The notes beneath the pieces are model-generated. The model made no database searches. It saw only the letters and a list, made by a program, of their open reading frames with translations, and was not told where the DNA came from. Position numbers and translations under genes: made by a program. Source: an uncultured Roseburia sp. (GTDB lineage: Bacteria > Bacillota > Clostridia > Lachnospirales > Lachnospiraceae). From it: a stretch of DNA of 64,000 nt. Position 1 is the first letter of the stretch, and every line of letters begins with the position of its first letter. This document shows positions 24,282-32,187 of this stretch, in pieces. The DNA lies in the NCBI GenBank assembly GCA_934317215.1, contig CAKREH010000007.1, forward strand, positions 56,608-120,607. The letters are read 5' to 3'.

Positions 24282-25031
24282 CTACTGATATTCTGCAAGT
24301 TTTATCCGAAAACTTCCTGCCGCATTATACGTAATTTCTCCCTGCCGGAAATACAGATAACAGACTCCATTCTCCAGATAAAACCCATAGTCTTCTGCCT
24401 TGTATTCCTGCAGTATTTCCATATACATTTCATCATATATCTCATTTTTCTTTAAAAAGTCTGATGTTGTTTCATATGCATATTCGCAGCTTTCCTCGTC
24501 AGATTTTTTTAATATATCCGCTATCGTGATTTCATTTCCATTTTTATCCATGTTTACCGCTTCAAAATCTGTTTCATTAGCTCCTCCGGCAAACCATTTT
24601 GTCTGAAATAAAATACTGATATAATCTTCCCAAAACTCAATATTCTGCACTTCACAGGTATCATAATAGGGAAACTCTCCTTCTCTGTAATCACTTTTCG
24701 CCCCATCAGCTTCCTTTACCTGCTCTTTGAAATTTTCATACTGACTTTGAAACTCAGCAGCCTTTTTCTCTATCACCTGATTGCATGCCAGATATTTGCT
24801 GTCCCCAAAAACTACTTTATCATAATAACCATATACCACAGCTTGCCCAAGAGAATTTTTTATATTATCGCCTTCGATTCTCTCTATCGTATATCTCTCA
24901 TCCTCCACTGCACTTTTTTCCTGATCATCGGCATAAAATACTGTATGTTCTTTGGTTTGTGTTCTTCTATATACAAAAAAACTTACTCCGCAACAAATAA
25001 CCAGTAAAAGAAATATTACTTTCTTTTTCAT
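24282..25031 (-). CDS. Membrane-anchored DUF4163/DUF3298 (PdaC/RsiV-like) protein
   Basis: About 249 residues; start at 25031 (AAGGA site) gives MKKKVIFLLLVICCGVSFFVYRR, an N-terminal anchor or signal. Residues 70-150 (KYLACNQVIEKKAAEFQSQY) match the DUF4163 pattern and the C-terminal half (TIADILKKSDEE, YGFYLENGVCYLYFRQGEI) the DUF3298 pattern, seen in the external parts of PdaC and the anti-sigma factor RsiV. No catalytic deacetylase domain follows. It may bind muropeptide or lysozyme-like ligands; inference from family only. Confidence 0.75.
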   Translation of the reverse strand: MKKKVIFLLLVICCGVSFFVYRRTQTKEHTVFYADDQEKSAVEDERYTIERIEGDNIKNSLGQAVVYGYYDKVVFGDSKYLACNQVIEKKAAEFQSQYENFKEQVKEADGAKSDYREGEFPYYDTCEVQNIEFWEDYISILFQTKWFAGGANETDFEAVNMDKNGNEITIADILKKSDEESCEYAYETTSDFLKKNEIYDEMYMEILQEYKAEDYGFYLENGVCYLYFRQGEITYNAAGSFRIKLAEYQ

Positions 25032-25171
25032 TTGTATTTTTTCCTTCCTCATACTATATCTGCAACCCCCTTTCACCAGACATAATACCATTTCCTGGCA
25101 TATCTTTGAATATATACTTTGATTTTTCTAATTTTCACACGCAAAAAATCCTCTCAGCTATTAATTTTCCT

Positions 25172-25242
25172 ATATAGACAGCAAAAACCCCGAAGTCACC
25201 TTCGGGGTTTTCACTGTTGATGTATATACTAACTAAGGGGAT
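25172..25242. repeat. 71-bp direct repeat, copy 1, with terminator
   Basis: Identical at 70 of 71 bases to 26619-26689, in the same orientation, 1447 bases apart. It contains AAAACCCCGAAG/CTTCGGGGTTTT, a terminator hairpin (25184-25211). The surrounding spacer 25032-25468 holds three near-copies of ATTCCCAGWCA at about 25331-25367 and no other gene. Confidence 0.9.
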
Positions 25243-25468
25243 ACATTTTTTCGCATTTTCCTTAGTTTCTGATTTGATAAAATCCTTTATTTTCGGCATT
25301 TTCTGATTATCTGTCGTTTTACTCTAAACTGAAATTCCCAGTCAGATTCCCAGACAAATTCCCAGACTATTTTCTGGCTGTCTTTCCATATCCGTTCTAT
25401 TCAAAATGATATTCATCCTGACTTCCAACCCTGTTACATCTTCTGACGCTTCCCTTGTCACTTGTAAC

Positions 25469-25900
25469 CTATATTGCATATTCCTTTAACAGCCTTTCGC
25501 GAATTTGTCTCATTGCTTCTTCATGTGGAATGGTATTCCCCTGTTCCATATCATCAATTCCTTTATCCAATTCACGAAAGAGTTTTTCTTCCTGCTCGCT
25601 ATATTTTACAATTTCCTGTGCCTCTGAAATCATTCGTCCTATCTTTCTTGGGAACACTTCCGTGCGTACATAATTCTTATTGAAATATGCTATTGTATCC
25701 TTGTGACGCTTAAATGCAACATTCTCCAGAGAGAGTACTGCCGCTACTGCATGAAATATCGCATAATAAGCTCTGTTGTTCGCAGCCTTTAAAAGTCCTG
25801 CTGAAAAATTTAATTGTGCGGATTTCAAATCATCTCTTGCCTGCTGCAACCGCCCTTTTGCCAAATCCTGCACATATCCAGACTCCTTCTCATCAGCCAT
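25469..25900 (-). CDS. HEPN-domain protein (toxin of MNT/HEPN pair)
   Basis: 143 residues of the PF05168-type HEPN family: GRLQQARDDLKSAQLNFSAG, then NNRAYYAIFHAVAAVLSLEN, the conserved helix of this group, and a helical tail RQIRERLLKEYAI. This HEPN type shows RxxYxxFH rather than RxxxxHxY. Its start overlaps the nucleotidyltransferase gene by eight bases. The pair should form a toxin-antitoxin or nucleotidyltransferase-adaptor complex. It lies inside the segment framed by 71-bp repeats. Confidence 0.88.
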   Translation of the reverse strand: MADEKESGYVQDLAKGRLQQARDDLKSAQLNFSAGLLKAANNRAYYAIFHAVAAVLSLENVAFKRHKDTIAYFNKNYVRTEVFPRKIGRMISEAQEIVKYSEQEEKLFRELDKGIDDMEQGNTIPHEEAMRQIRERLLKEYAI

Positions 25901-26228
25901 TTATCTCAATTCCCTCCTTTGCCACGTTATTATAAAACGGGTAATTCGGTATCCAGATTTTAAAATGCTCTGCATTCTTTACAATCGGCATAATCTCTGA
26001 GTCATATTTCTCATTGATATCATAGGTATAATCTCTTACCGCTCTCATATATTGATGTATCATATCATCATCACATTTTACCAATATCATAATATCTATA
26101 TCAGAATCAAGACGGTTATCCCCCCTCGCATAAGAGCCATACAAAATCGTTTTCTCATAATCACTCCCAAAAATGATTTTTATCCCTTTAACATATTCTC
26201 TCAAAATATTAGATATACTTACTGGCAT
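25893..26228 (-). CDS. Minimal nucleotidyltransferase (MNT)
   Basis: 111 residues. KTILYGSYARGDNRLDSDID contains the GSx(10)DxD motif; SEIMPIVK supplies the third acidic residue. GGGGGAAGCGGA precedes the ATG. Together with the overlapping HEPN gene it forms a two-gene module. It is not closely similar to the MntA at 13.8-14.1 kb, which pairs with a DUF86-type HEPN, so the window holds two independent MNT/HEPN systems. Confidence 0.9.
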   Translation of the reverse strand: MPVSISNILREYVKGIKIIFGSDYEKTILYGSYARGDNRLDSDIDIMILVKCDDDMIHQYMRAVRDYTYDINEKYDSEIMPIVKNAEHFKIWIPNYPFYNNVAKEGIEING

Positions 26229-26342
26229 TCCGCTTCCCCCTTTCCTTCTACATTCCTATTTAAAATTATAATGGAATCTCTGCAACTATTCAATAGACTT
26301 GTTATCAGCTTTCTCTGCTCTGAACCGACATTTAGTTACTGT

Positions 26343-26463
26343 TCACACTTTACAGTGTGACCAGCAACGATTACAGCCCATGAAAAGTGCCTCTTCGAGG
26401 CAGGGGCTGTAATCTCACAATAATATACACTATGGCGCATAGCTTGACAGCAAGGTGTCAAGC
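26343..26463. other. Three consecutive hairpins in the repeat-bounded segment
   Basis: TCACACT/AGTGTGA (26343-26360), TACAGCCC/GGGCTGTA with inner TGCCTC/GAGGCA (26372-26411), and GCTTGACA/TGTCAAGC (26442-26463) follow each other within 120 bases. No T run follows them. They lie between the MNT gene and the integrase fragment and could be recombination-site structure. The flanking 26229-26342 shows nothing else. Confidence 0.45.
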
Positions 26464-26618
26464 TTGCGTCTGAACAGTAGCGACATTTACGGGTTTTCTC
26501 TTAGTATTTACAAATAATAAGTTTTCAAACTCGCCCTTTATATCTTCTTGTATCGGTTCGACAATAATTTTTCGTAACTCCAACTGGCTTTTTATCGCTT
26601 CCTCTGCCTCTGGTACTA
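26458..26618 (-). pseudogene. Tyrosine-recombinase (integrase) fragment
   Basis: Minus-strand frame ending at 26458: LVPEAEEAIKSQLELRKIIV, then IQEDIKGEFENLLFVNTKRK and PVNVATVQTQA. The pattern [IL]P-x5-EAIKxQLELRK followed by [DE]LLFVNxxxxPVNxxTV is that of the inter-motif region of phage/ICE integrases, after box I Arg and before the HxLRH box. Neither catalytic box is present. Integrase similarity begins exactly at the inner edge of the 71-bp repeat (26619), so the gene was cut there. Recognition is by pattern, without alignment. Confidence 0.5.
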
Positions 26619-26689
26619 ATATAGACAGCAAAAACCCCGAAGTCACCTTCGGGGTTTTTACTGTTGATGTATATACTAACTAAGGGGAT
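26619..26689. repeat. 71-bp direct repeat, copy 2, with amtB terminator
   Basis: Second copy of 25172-25242 (single difference at 26659). Its hairpin 26631-26659 (AAAACCCCGAAG/CTTCGGGGTTTTT) lies 40 bases downstream of the amtB stop on the minus strand and is probably the original amtB terminator. A 14-base AATCTAAT-rich inverted repeat (26690-26718) follows before amtB. Confidence 0.9.
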
Positions 26690-26727
26690 TAGATTTCACC
26701 AATCTAATCAAATTAGATTAGTGCATA

Positions 26728-27924
26728 TTAATGTAACTCTCTGGATACGAAATCCGGATAGCCTGACTCTAATCCATGCTCAGTGGAATCAAGTCCCTCA
26801 ATTTCTTCCTGTGCAGAAACACGAAGACCAATCGTTTTCTTTAAAACGGTAAAGACAATTCCCATTGTAACGATCGTCCATCCTGCAATACAGAGGATGC
26901 CAAGTAACTGGATCAGGAGATGATGGACACCTCCGCCATAGAACAGTCCATCTTTGTAATCAAAGAGTCCTACTGCGATCGTTCCCCAGATACCGTTGCA
27001 GCCATGTACTGCAACTGCACCAACCGGATCATCTACTTTTAATTTATCCTCAATAAAATATACTGCTACGCAGACAAGAACACCTGCAACTGCACCAATA
27101 ATAAATGAACCAATTACATCGACGTTTGCACATCCGGCGGTAACGGCTACCAGACCGGCAAGAGAACCATTTAACGACATTGAAACATCCGGTTTACCAT
27201 TTCTGATCCATGTATAGATCATTGCTGTACAGGTTGCTACTGCAGGAGCAACAGTCGTTGTAGCAAAGATCTGTGATAACTGCATCGTATCGGTTGCTGC
27301 TGCACCGTTGAATCCATACCATCCAAACCAGAGAATGAATACGCCAAGTGCACCGATTAAAATGTTGTGTCCAAGAATTGGTCTTGGTTTTCCATTTTTG
27401 TCATATTTACCAATACGAGGTCCTAACATTGCTGCACCGATGAAAGCGGTGATACCACCTACCATATGGATACATGCAGAACCTGCAAAATCTGTAAATC
27501 CAAGATCTGTCAGCCAAGGTGTTCCGCCCCATACCCAGTGAGCTTCGATCGGGTAAACACATAAACTGATAATAAAACTGTAAATACAATATGTAATAAA
27601 TTTGGTACGTTCTGCCATTGCTCCGGAAACGATTGTTGCTGCCGTTGCACAGAATACCAGATTAAATACAAATCCGGACCAGTCTGTCTCACCAAAATGC
27701 GCAAATGGGTTTAAGCCCCAGCCGACGAATCCGCCATCTCCACATAAGAGATTGTATCCTAACAGATAAAATGCGACTGTACCAATACAAAAATCCATTA
27801 GGTTCTTCATTGTAATATTACCAACATTCTTTGATCTGGTAAAACCAGCCTCAACCATAGCAAATCCACATTGCATAAAAAATACTAACGCTGCACCCAT
27901 AAGGTACCATACACTCATATCCAT
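26728..27924 (-). CDS. amtB: Ammonium transporter Amt
   Basis: About 398 residues. Start set at 27924 (MDMSVWYLMGAALVFFMQCG) because GGAGG lies eight bases upstream; an open frame runs further up through the leader repeats but is not expected to be coding. Eleven membrane helices are apparent. CGFAMVEAGFTRSKN, the pore His in PIEAHWVWGG, VSGAMAERTKF and the second His in VAVHGCNGIWG are Amt hallmarks. It conducts ammonium and is normally gated by the PII protein, encoded here directly upstream as glnK. Confidence 0.95.
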   Translation of the reverse strand: MDMSVWYLMGAALVFFMQCGFAMVEAGFTRSKNVGNITMKNLMDFCIGTVAFYLLGYNLLCGDGGFVGWGLNPFAHFGETDWSGFVFNLVFCATAATIVSGAMAERTKFITYCIYSFIISLCVYPIEAHWVWGGTPWLTDLGFTDFAGSACIHMVGGITAFIGAAMLGPRIGKYDKNGKPRPILGHNILIGALGVFILWFGWYGFNGAAATDTMQLSQIFATTTVAPAVATCTAMIYTWIRNGKPDVSMSLNGSLAGLVAVTAGCANVDVIGSFIIGAVAGVLVCVAVYFIEDKLKVDDPVGAVAVHGCNGIWGTIAVGLFDYKDGLFYGGGVHHLLIQLLGILCIAGWTIVTMGIVFTVLKKTIGLRVSAQEEIEGLDSTEHGLESGYPDFVSRELH

Positions 27925-27931
27925 AATCAAA

Positions 27932-27990
27932 TCCTCCTTGTTTTTCAGAGAAAAATGCGAACCCTCTGGTGAGCAGAGGATTTTCCTCCT
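27932..27990 (-). repeat. amtB leader repeat, two units
   Basis: Two units about 52 bases apart, each containing the minus-strand string CAAGGAGGA and an upstream CCTCTGCTC...TCGCATTTTTCT block. The unit nearest amtB supplies its ribosome site. The same unit occurs three times before glnK (28504-28616). Confidence 0.75.
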
Positions 27991-28006
27991 TGTTTTCCGA
28001 AGAAAT

Positions 28007-28053
28007 AAAAAAAGATAATCACGACCCCAGATTCTCCCTGTGTCACAATTATC
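28007..28053 (-). terminator. Attenuator-like terminator between glnK and amtB
   Basis: On the minus strand GATAATTGTGAC pairs with GTCGTGATTATC (12 pairs, three of them G-T), loop of 16 bases, then TTTTTTTATTTC. It stands after glnK and before the amtB leader, so amtB may be reached only by read-through or from a promoter near the terminator. Confidence 0.65.
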
Positions 28054-28159
28054 TCCTTTGATAATGATTTCTTCCTGATTCAATTTTTCTCATAATAATC
28101 TATTCCTGATCCGTTCCCGGTTTTCGCAGATGACTCCTCATTTTCATCTACAAATACCT

Positions 28160-28498
28160 TTACAGTGCGTCTACACCATGCTCACCTGTTCTAATACGGA
28201 TCGCGTCTTCCACCTCATACATGAAAATTTTACCATCACCGATGTGACCGGTATTAATCTGCTCAACAATCTTGTCGATCAGCTTTGGAGCAACTTCATC
28301 TGTCACAACTGTTTCTACTTTAATTTTCGGCAATAGATTGACTGCATACTCTGCACCACGGTAATTTTTGATAATACCCTTCTGATTACCATAACCCATG
28401 CTGTTTACGATGTTAAGACCATTTACTTCTTCACTGTCAAGCAACGCCTTAAGATCTTCTAATTTTTCAGGTTTAATAATGATCTCTAATTTCTTCAT
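28160..28498 (-). CDS. glnK: PII nitrogen regulatory protein
   Basis: 112 residues from the ATG at 28498 (GGAGG site nine bases upstream); the in-frame extension upstream lies in leader repeats. MKKLEIIIKPEKLEDLKALL is the standard PII start, YRGAEYAVNLLPKIKVETVV holds the T-loop with the modifiable Tyr, TGHIGDGKIF is the B-loop and RIRTGEHG the C-loop. PII senses 2-oxoglutarate and ATP/ADP and gates AmtB. It lies between glnN and amtB. Confidence 0.95.
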   Translation of the reverse strand: MKKLEIIIKPEKLEDLKALLDSEEVNGLNIVNSMGYGNQKGIIKNYRGAEYAVNLLPKIKVETVVTDEVAPKLIDKIVEQINTGHIGDGKIFMYEVEDAIRIRTGEHGVDAL

Positions 28499-28503
28499 AC
28501 TAA

Positions 28504-28616
28504 TCCTCCTTGTTTTCCGAAGGAAAATGCGACTGCCTTTGCAGGAGCAGAGGATTTTCCTCCTTGTTTTTCGGAGAAAAATGCGAGCCCATTGGCGAGC
28601 AGAGGATTTTCCTCCT
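28504..28616 (-). repeat. glnK leader repeat, three units
   Basis: CAAGGAGGA recurs at 28504, 28558 and 28610 (54 and 52 base spacing). Between them AAAATCCTCTGCTC and TCGCATTTTYCTYCG are conserved, while a small middle hairpin varies with complementary changes (CTGC-AAAG-GCAG in one unit, GCC-AATG-GGC in another, ACC-AGAG-GGT before amtB). TTTTCTCC can pair with the GGAGGAAAA that contains the ribosome site. Confidence 0.78.
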
Positions 28617-28643
28617 TGTTTTCCATCCTGTCTGCGGTCATGA

Positions 28644-28663
28644 CAGCAGATTTTCATCTGCTG
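28644..28663 (-). other. Hairpin between glnN and glnK
   Basis: CAGCAGAT (28644-28651) and ATCTGCTG (28656-28663) pair around a four-base loop. No T run follows, so it is more likely an RNA-processing or stability element in the glnN-glnK transcript than a terminator. Confidence 0.45.
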
Positions 28664-28718
28664 CCAAACCCGCTGTTAAATCCAGGATTCACACATCTAT
28701 TATTGTTTTGAGATATGT

Positions 28719-30839
28719 TTATACCTCAAATAACAGATCACCATAAGATGGCATTGGCCACATAGATTTGTCAACTAACATTTCAAGTTTATCAATCGGT
28801 GCTCTTAACTCATCCATTGCCGTCTTAACTTCATCTCTGTAGTATACGGCCTGATCTCTGCCTTCTTCCATCTCTGCAGCTTTTTCCGTTACTTCCTGTA
28901 ATTTTGCAAGTGCCTTCTTGGAATCAGCCAGTAAAGCGGAAACCTGTGTCAGGATCTCTGTCTGTGCGCTGACATCTGCACCACATGCCGCTTTTACGGA
29001 AGTAATAGACTCAGCAAGTACGGTTGTGTATTTGATCACAGCCGGAATGATCTGCTTGGTTGCGATATCAATTGCAGCTCTTGCCTCAATGTTGATCTCT
29101 TTTGAGTATGTCTCATACTCGATCTCAACACGGGAGTCTAACTCTGCCTTTGTAAATACTTTGAATTTTTCAAATAATTTCACAGATTTCTCTGTATTTA
29201 ATGCAGGGATCGCATCTACCATGGAACGGATATTTGGAAGTCCGCGTCTCTCAGCTTCTGTTACCCACTCATCGGAATAACCGTTTCCGTTGAATACGAT
29301 TCTCTGATGCTCTGTTGCATATTCTTTGATCAGATCATGTACTGCCATATCAAAGTCATCTGCTTTTTCAAGAACATCACATGCCTCTGCAAATGCCTCT
29401 GCAACGATCGTATTTAATACAACGTTCGGCTGGGCGATAGAATCCTGGGAACCTACCATACGGAATTCAAATTTATTACCGGTAAATGCAAACGGTGATG
29501 TTCTGTTACGGTCTGTCGCATCTTTCATGAAATCAGGAAGTGTCTTAACACCTGTCTCTAATTTCTGTCCAGCAAGACTGTGTGTAGCCTCACCTGTGCT
29601 GATCAGCTGTGATAATACATCCTGAAGCTGCTCTCCTAAGTATACGGAAACGATTGCTGGCGGTGCCTCATTTGCTCCTAATCTGTGGTCATTTCCGACA
29701 TCTGCTGCGGACTCTCTTAAAAGATCTGCATGTTTGTCAACTGCTTTTAAGATACAGGTAAGTACTAATAAGAACTGTACATTCTCATGAGGTGTCCTGC
29801 CTGGCTCTAACAGGTTGATTCCATCATCAGTTGTGATGGACCAGTTGTTGTGTTTACCGGAACCGTTGACACCGGCAAATGGTTTTTCATGAAGTAAGCA
29901 CTGTAATCCATGACGTCCGGCTACTTTCTTTAAAGTCTCCATAACTAACTGGTTGTGGTCTACTGCGATGTTTGCCTGTGCGTAGATCGGAGCTAACTCA
30001 TGCTGCGCAGGAGCAACTTCGTTGTGCTGTGTCTTTGCGCTGACACCTAATTTCCACAGTTCTTCGTTTACATCTTTCATGAAAGAAGCGATTCTCTCTC
30101 GGATTGCACCAAAGTAATGATCATCCATCTCCTGACCTTTTGGAGGCATTGCACCAAATAAGGTACGGCCGGTGAAGATAAGGTCTTTTCTCTGTAAATA
30201 TTTCTGTCTGTCTACGATGAAGTATTCCTGTTCCGGACCAACAGAAGGAGTAACTCTCTTTGATGTTGTATTACCGAATAATTTTAACAGACGTAATGCC
30301 TGCTCATTGATGGCTTCCATGGAACGAAGAAGCGGTGTTTTCTGGTCAAGTGCTTCGCCTGTGTAAGAACAGAAAGCTGTCGGAATGCAGAGTGTTGCGC
30401 CTGCCGCATCCTGTCTTACAAATGCCGGTGAGGTACAATCCCAGGCTGTATATCCTCTTGCCTCGAATGTAGCTCTTAAACCACCGGATGGGAAAGAAGA
30501 TGCATCCGGCTCACCTTTGATCAGCTCTTTACCGGAAAAGCTCATTAGTACCTTGCCATTCTCCATCGGTGCTGTAATGAATGAATCATGTTTCTCTGCT
30601 GTTACTCCGGTCAGTGGCTGAAACCAGTGAGTATAATGTGTTGCACCTTTTTCGATTGCCCATTCTTTCATCTCATGCGCAACAACATCTGCTGTTTCAA
30701 GGTCTAACTCGCGACCTTCCTGAATTACTTCCTTTAACTTCTTGTAAACCTTCTTTGGCAGACGCGCCTGCATCACTGCATCGTTGAATACGTTCTCGCC
30801 AAAAATCTCTGCTACATTTAAGTATCCTGTTTCGCTCAT
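28719..30839 (-). CDS. glnN: Glutamine synthetase type III
   Basis: 706 residues, the GSIII length (GSI is about 450). Visible blocks: THYTHWFQPLTGVTAEKHDSF near 80, SSFPSGGLRATFEARGYTAWD, VGPEQEYFIVD (metal-binding Glu), HNEVAPAQHELAPIY, GVNGSGKHNNWSI (ATP/Glu pocket) and NRTSPFAFTGNKFEFR. The C-terminal extension is helical. It makes glutamine from glutamate and ammonia; linked here to glnK and amtB. No adenylylation site of the GSI kind is expected. Confidence 0.96.
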   Translation of the reverse strand: MSETGYLNVAEIFGENVFNDAVMQARLPKKVYKKLKEVIQEGRELDLETADVVAHEMKEWAIEKGATHYTHWFQPLTGVTAEKHDSFITAPMENGKVLMSFSGKELIKGEPDASSFPSGGLRATFEARGYTAWDCTSPAFVRQDAAGATLCIPTAFCSYTGEALDQKTPLLRSMEAINEQALRLLKLFGNTTSKRVTPSVGPEQEYFIVDRQKYLQRKDLIFTGRTLFGAMPPKGQEMDDHYFGAIRERIASFMKDVNEELWKLGVSAKTQHNEVAPAQHELAPIYAQANIAVDHNQLVMETLKKVAGRHGLQCLLHEKPFAGVNGSGKHNNWSITTDDGINLLEPGRTPHENVQFLLVLTCILKAVDKHADLLRESAADVGNDHRLGANEAPPAIVSVYLGEQLQDVLSQLISTGEATHSLAGQKLETGVKTLPDFMKDATDRNRTSPFAFTGNKFEFRMVGSQDSIAQPNVVLNTIVAEAFAEACDVLEKADDFDMAVHDLIKEYATEHQRIVFNGNGYSDEWVTEAERRGLPNIRSMVDAIPALNTEKSVKLFEKFKVFTKAELDSRVEIEYETYSKEINIEARAAIDIATKQIIPAVIKYTTVLAESITSVKAACGADVSAQTEILTQVSALLADSKKALAKLQEVTEKAAEMEEGRDQAVYYRDEVKTAMDELRAPIDKLEMLVDKSMWPMPSYGDLLFEV

Positions 30840-31017
30840 GTTCTACATCCTTTCTTCTTCACCGGTCTAATCCCCTGAGACTATTCCCTGCTTTTTTGAA
30901 CAAATGTAAGAGATTTTAAACTCTCATTTTCTATTGTACCTTGAAAGTGGATGAATGTCAGTAAGAAATTTCTCCTATATGGCTTTTATAAAAATAGGAC
31001 GTAATTTCCTATGAATT
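30840..31017. other. Upstream region of glnN
   Basis: Contains the glnN promoter region and, at about 30995-31020, ATAGGACGTAATTTCCTAT followed by GAATTAAAAA, a palindrome also found at 53482 and, as half, at 53821. No other element recognised; 31053-31228 downstream of fba is also without a gene. Confidence 0.4.
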
Positions 31018-31052
31018 AAAAAAGGGCATTCCAAGCTACTTGGAACACCCTT
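31018..31052 (-). terminator. Terminator of fba
   Basis: On the minus strand AAGGGTGTTCCAAG and CTTGGAATGCCCTT pair (one mismatch) around a four-base loop and continue TTTTTTAATTC. It lies about 180 bases downstream of the fba stop. Confidence 0.85.
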
Positions 31053-31228
31053 GTTCATCTCTCACATTTGTTTTGTTGAATTTAAGATAATACTTTTCTC
31101 TCCAAAATGCAAGAGAAAAATTTCACTTTTTTATCATTTTGCTATATTGAACAATAAATTCATGTAAAGTATAAAATCTTTGTTAAATATAACATTATGG
31201 AAAGTGGACTTCCGTCTGTCCGACAATA

Positions 31229-32095
31229 TTATTCAGCTTTGCCAACAGAACCGAACAGTTCCATTTTCTCTTTTACAGTAGCTTTGATTGCTTCTGCACC
31301 TGGAGCTAATAATTTACGAGGATCAAATCCTTTACCCTCTAAGTCCTTACCAGCCTCGATATATTTACGTGTAGCATCTGCGAAAGATAACTGGCACTCA
31401 GTGTTAACGTTGATCTTAGCTACTCCAAGGGAGATTGCTTTCTTGATCATGTCTTCCGGAATACCTGTACCTCCGTGAAGTACTAACGGCATCTGGCCTG
31501 TTAATTTCTGGATAGAATCAAGAGTCTCGAAGCTTAATCCTTTCCAGTTTGCCGGATATTTACCATGGATGTTACCGATACCTGCTGCAAGCATGTCCAC
31601 GCCAAGATCTGCAACTCTCTTGCACTCTTCCGGATCAGCGCACTCGCCCATACCTACAACTCCGTCTTCCTCACCACCGATAGAACCAACTTCTGCCTCG
31701 ATGGACATTCCCATTGCATGAGCAACGGATACGAGCTCTTTTGTTTTCTCAACGTTCTCATCGATTGGGTAATGAGATCCGTCGAACATGATGGATGTGA
31801 ATCCTGCTTTGATACATTTATAGCATCCTTCGTAGGTACCATGATCTAAGTGTAATGCAACCGGAACTGTGATGCCTAACTCATCATGCATAGCTTTTAC
31901 CATAGCTGCTACAGTACCGAAACCTGTCATATATTTTCCAGCACCTTCAGAAACACCTAAGATAACCGGGGATCTTAACTCCTCTGCTGTAAGCAGAACA
32001 GATTTTGTCCACTCCAGATTATTAATGTTGAACTGACCAACTGCATAGTGGCCAGCTTTTGCTTTGTCTAACATTTCTTTTGCAGATACTAACAT
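31229..32095 (-). CDS. fba: Class II fructose-bisphosphate aldolase
   Basis: 288 residues. YAVGQFNINNLEWTKSVLLT at the start, VALHLDHGTYEGCYKCIKAG with the zinc His and catalytic Asp, and LHGGTGIPEDMIKKAISLGV then KINVNTECQ at the phosphate site are class II features. GGAGGAATAAGAC precedes the ATG. It cleaves fructose-1,6-bisphosphate in glycolysis. Transcribed as its own unit ahead of the glnN cluster. Confidence 0.95.
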   Translation of the reverse strand: MLVSAKEMLDKAKAGHYAVGQFNINNLEWTKSVLLTAEELRSPVILGVSEGAGKYMTGFGTVAAMVKAMHDELGITVPVALHLDHGTYEGCYKCIKAGFTSIMFDGSHYPIDENVEKTKELVSVAHAMGMSIEAEVGSIGGEEDGVVGMGECADPEECKRVADLGVDMLAAGIGNIHGKYPANWKGLSFETLDSIQKLTGQMPLVLHGGTGIPEDMIKKAISLGVAKINVNTECQLSFADATRKYIEAGKDLEGKGFDPRKLLAPGAEAIKATVKEKMELFGSVGKAE

Positions 32096-32187
32096 GTCTT
32101 ATTCCTCCATAAAATTAATATTTTTACCCTATGGGTATTATATATTACTTCTTTCAAAAAATAAAGTTAAATTTATAACAATCTTTC

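Noticed and set aside
27925..28083. N-terminal extension of AmtB into the leader
   Set aside because: The extension is encoded by the leader repeats and hydrophilic; the start at 27924 has a perfect ribosome site and the standard Amt N-terminus.
27932..28616. CRISPR-like repeats before amtB and glnK
   Set aside because: Units contain ribosome sites and are not separated by unique spacers of constant size.
28499..28657. N-terminal extension of GlnK
   Set aside because: Same reason: repeat-derived sequence upstream of a canonical PII start.
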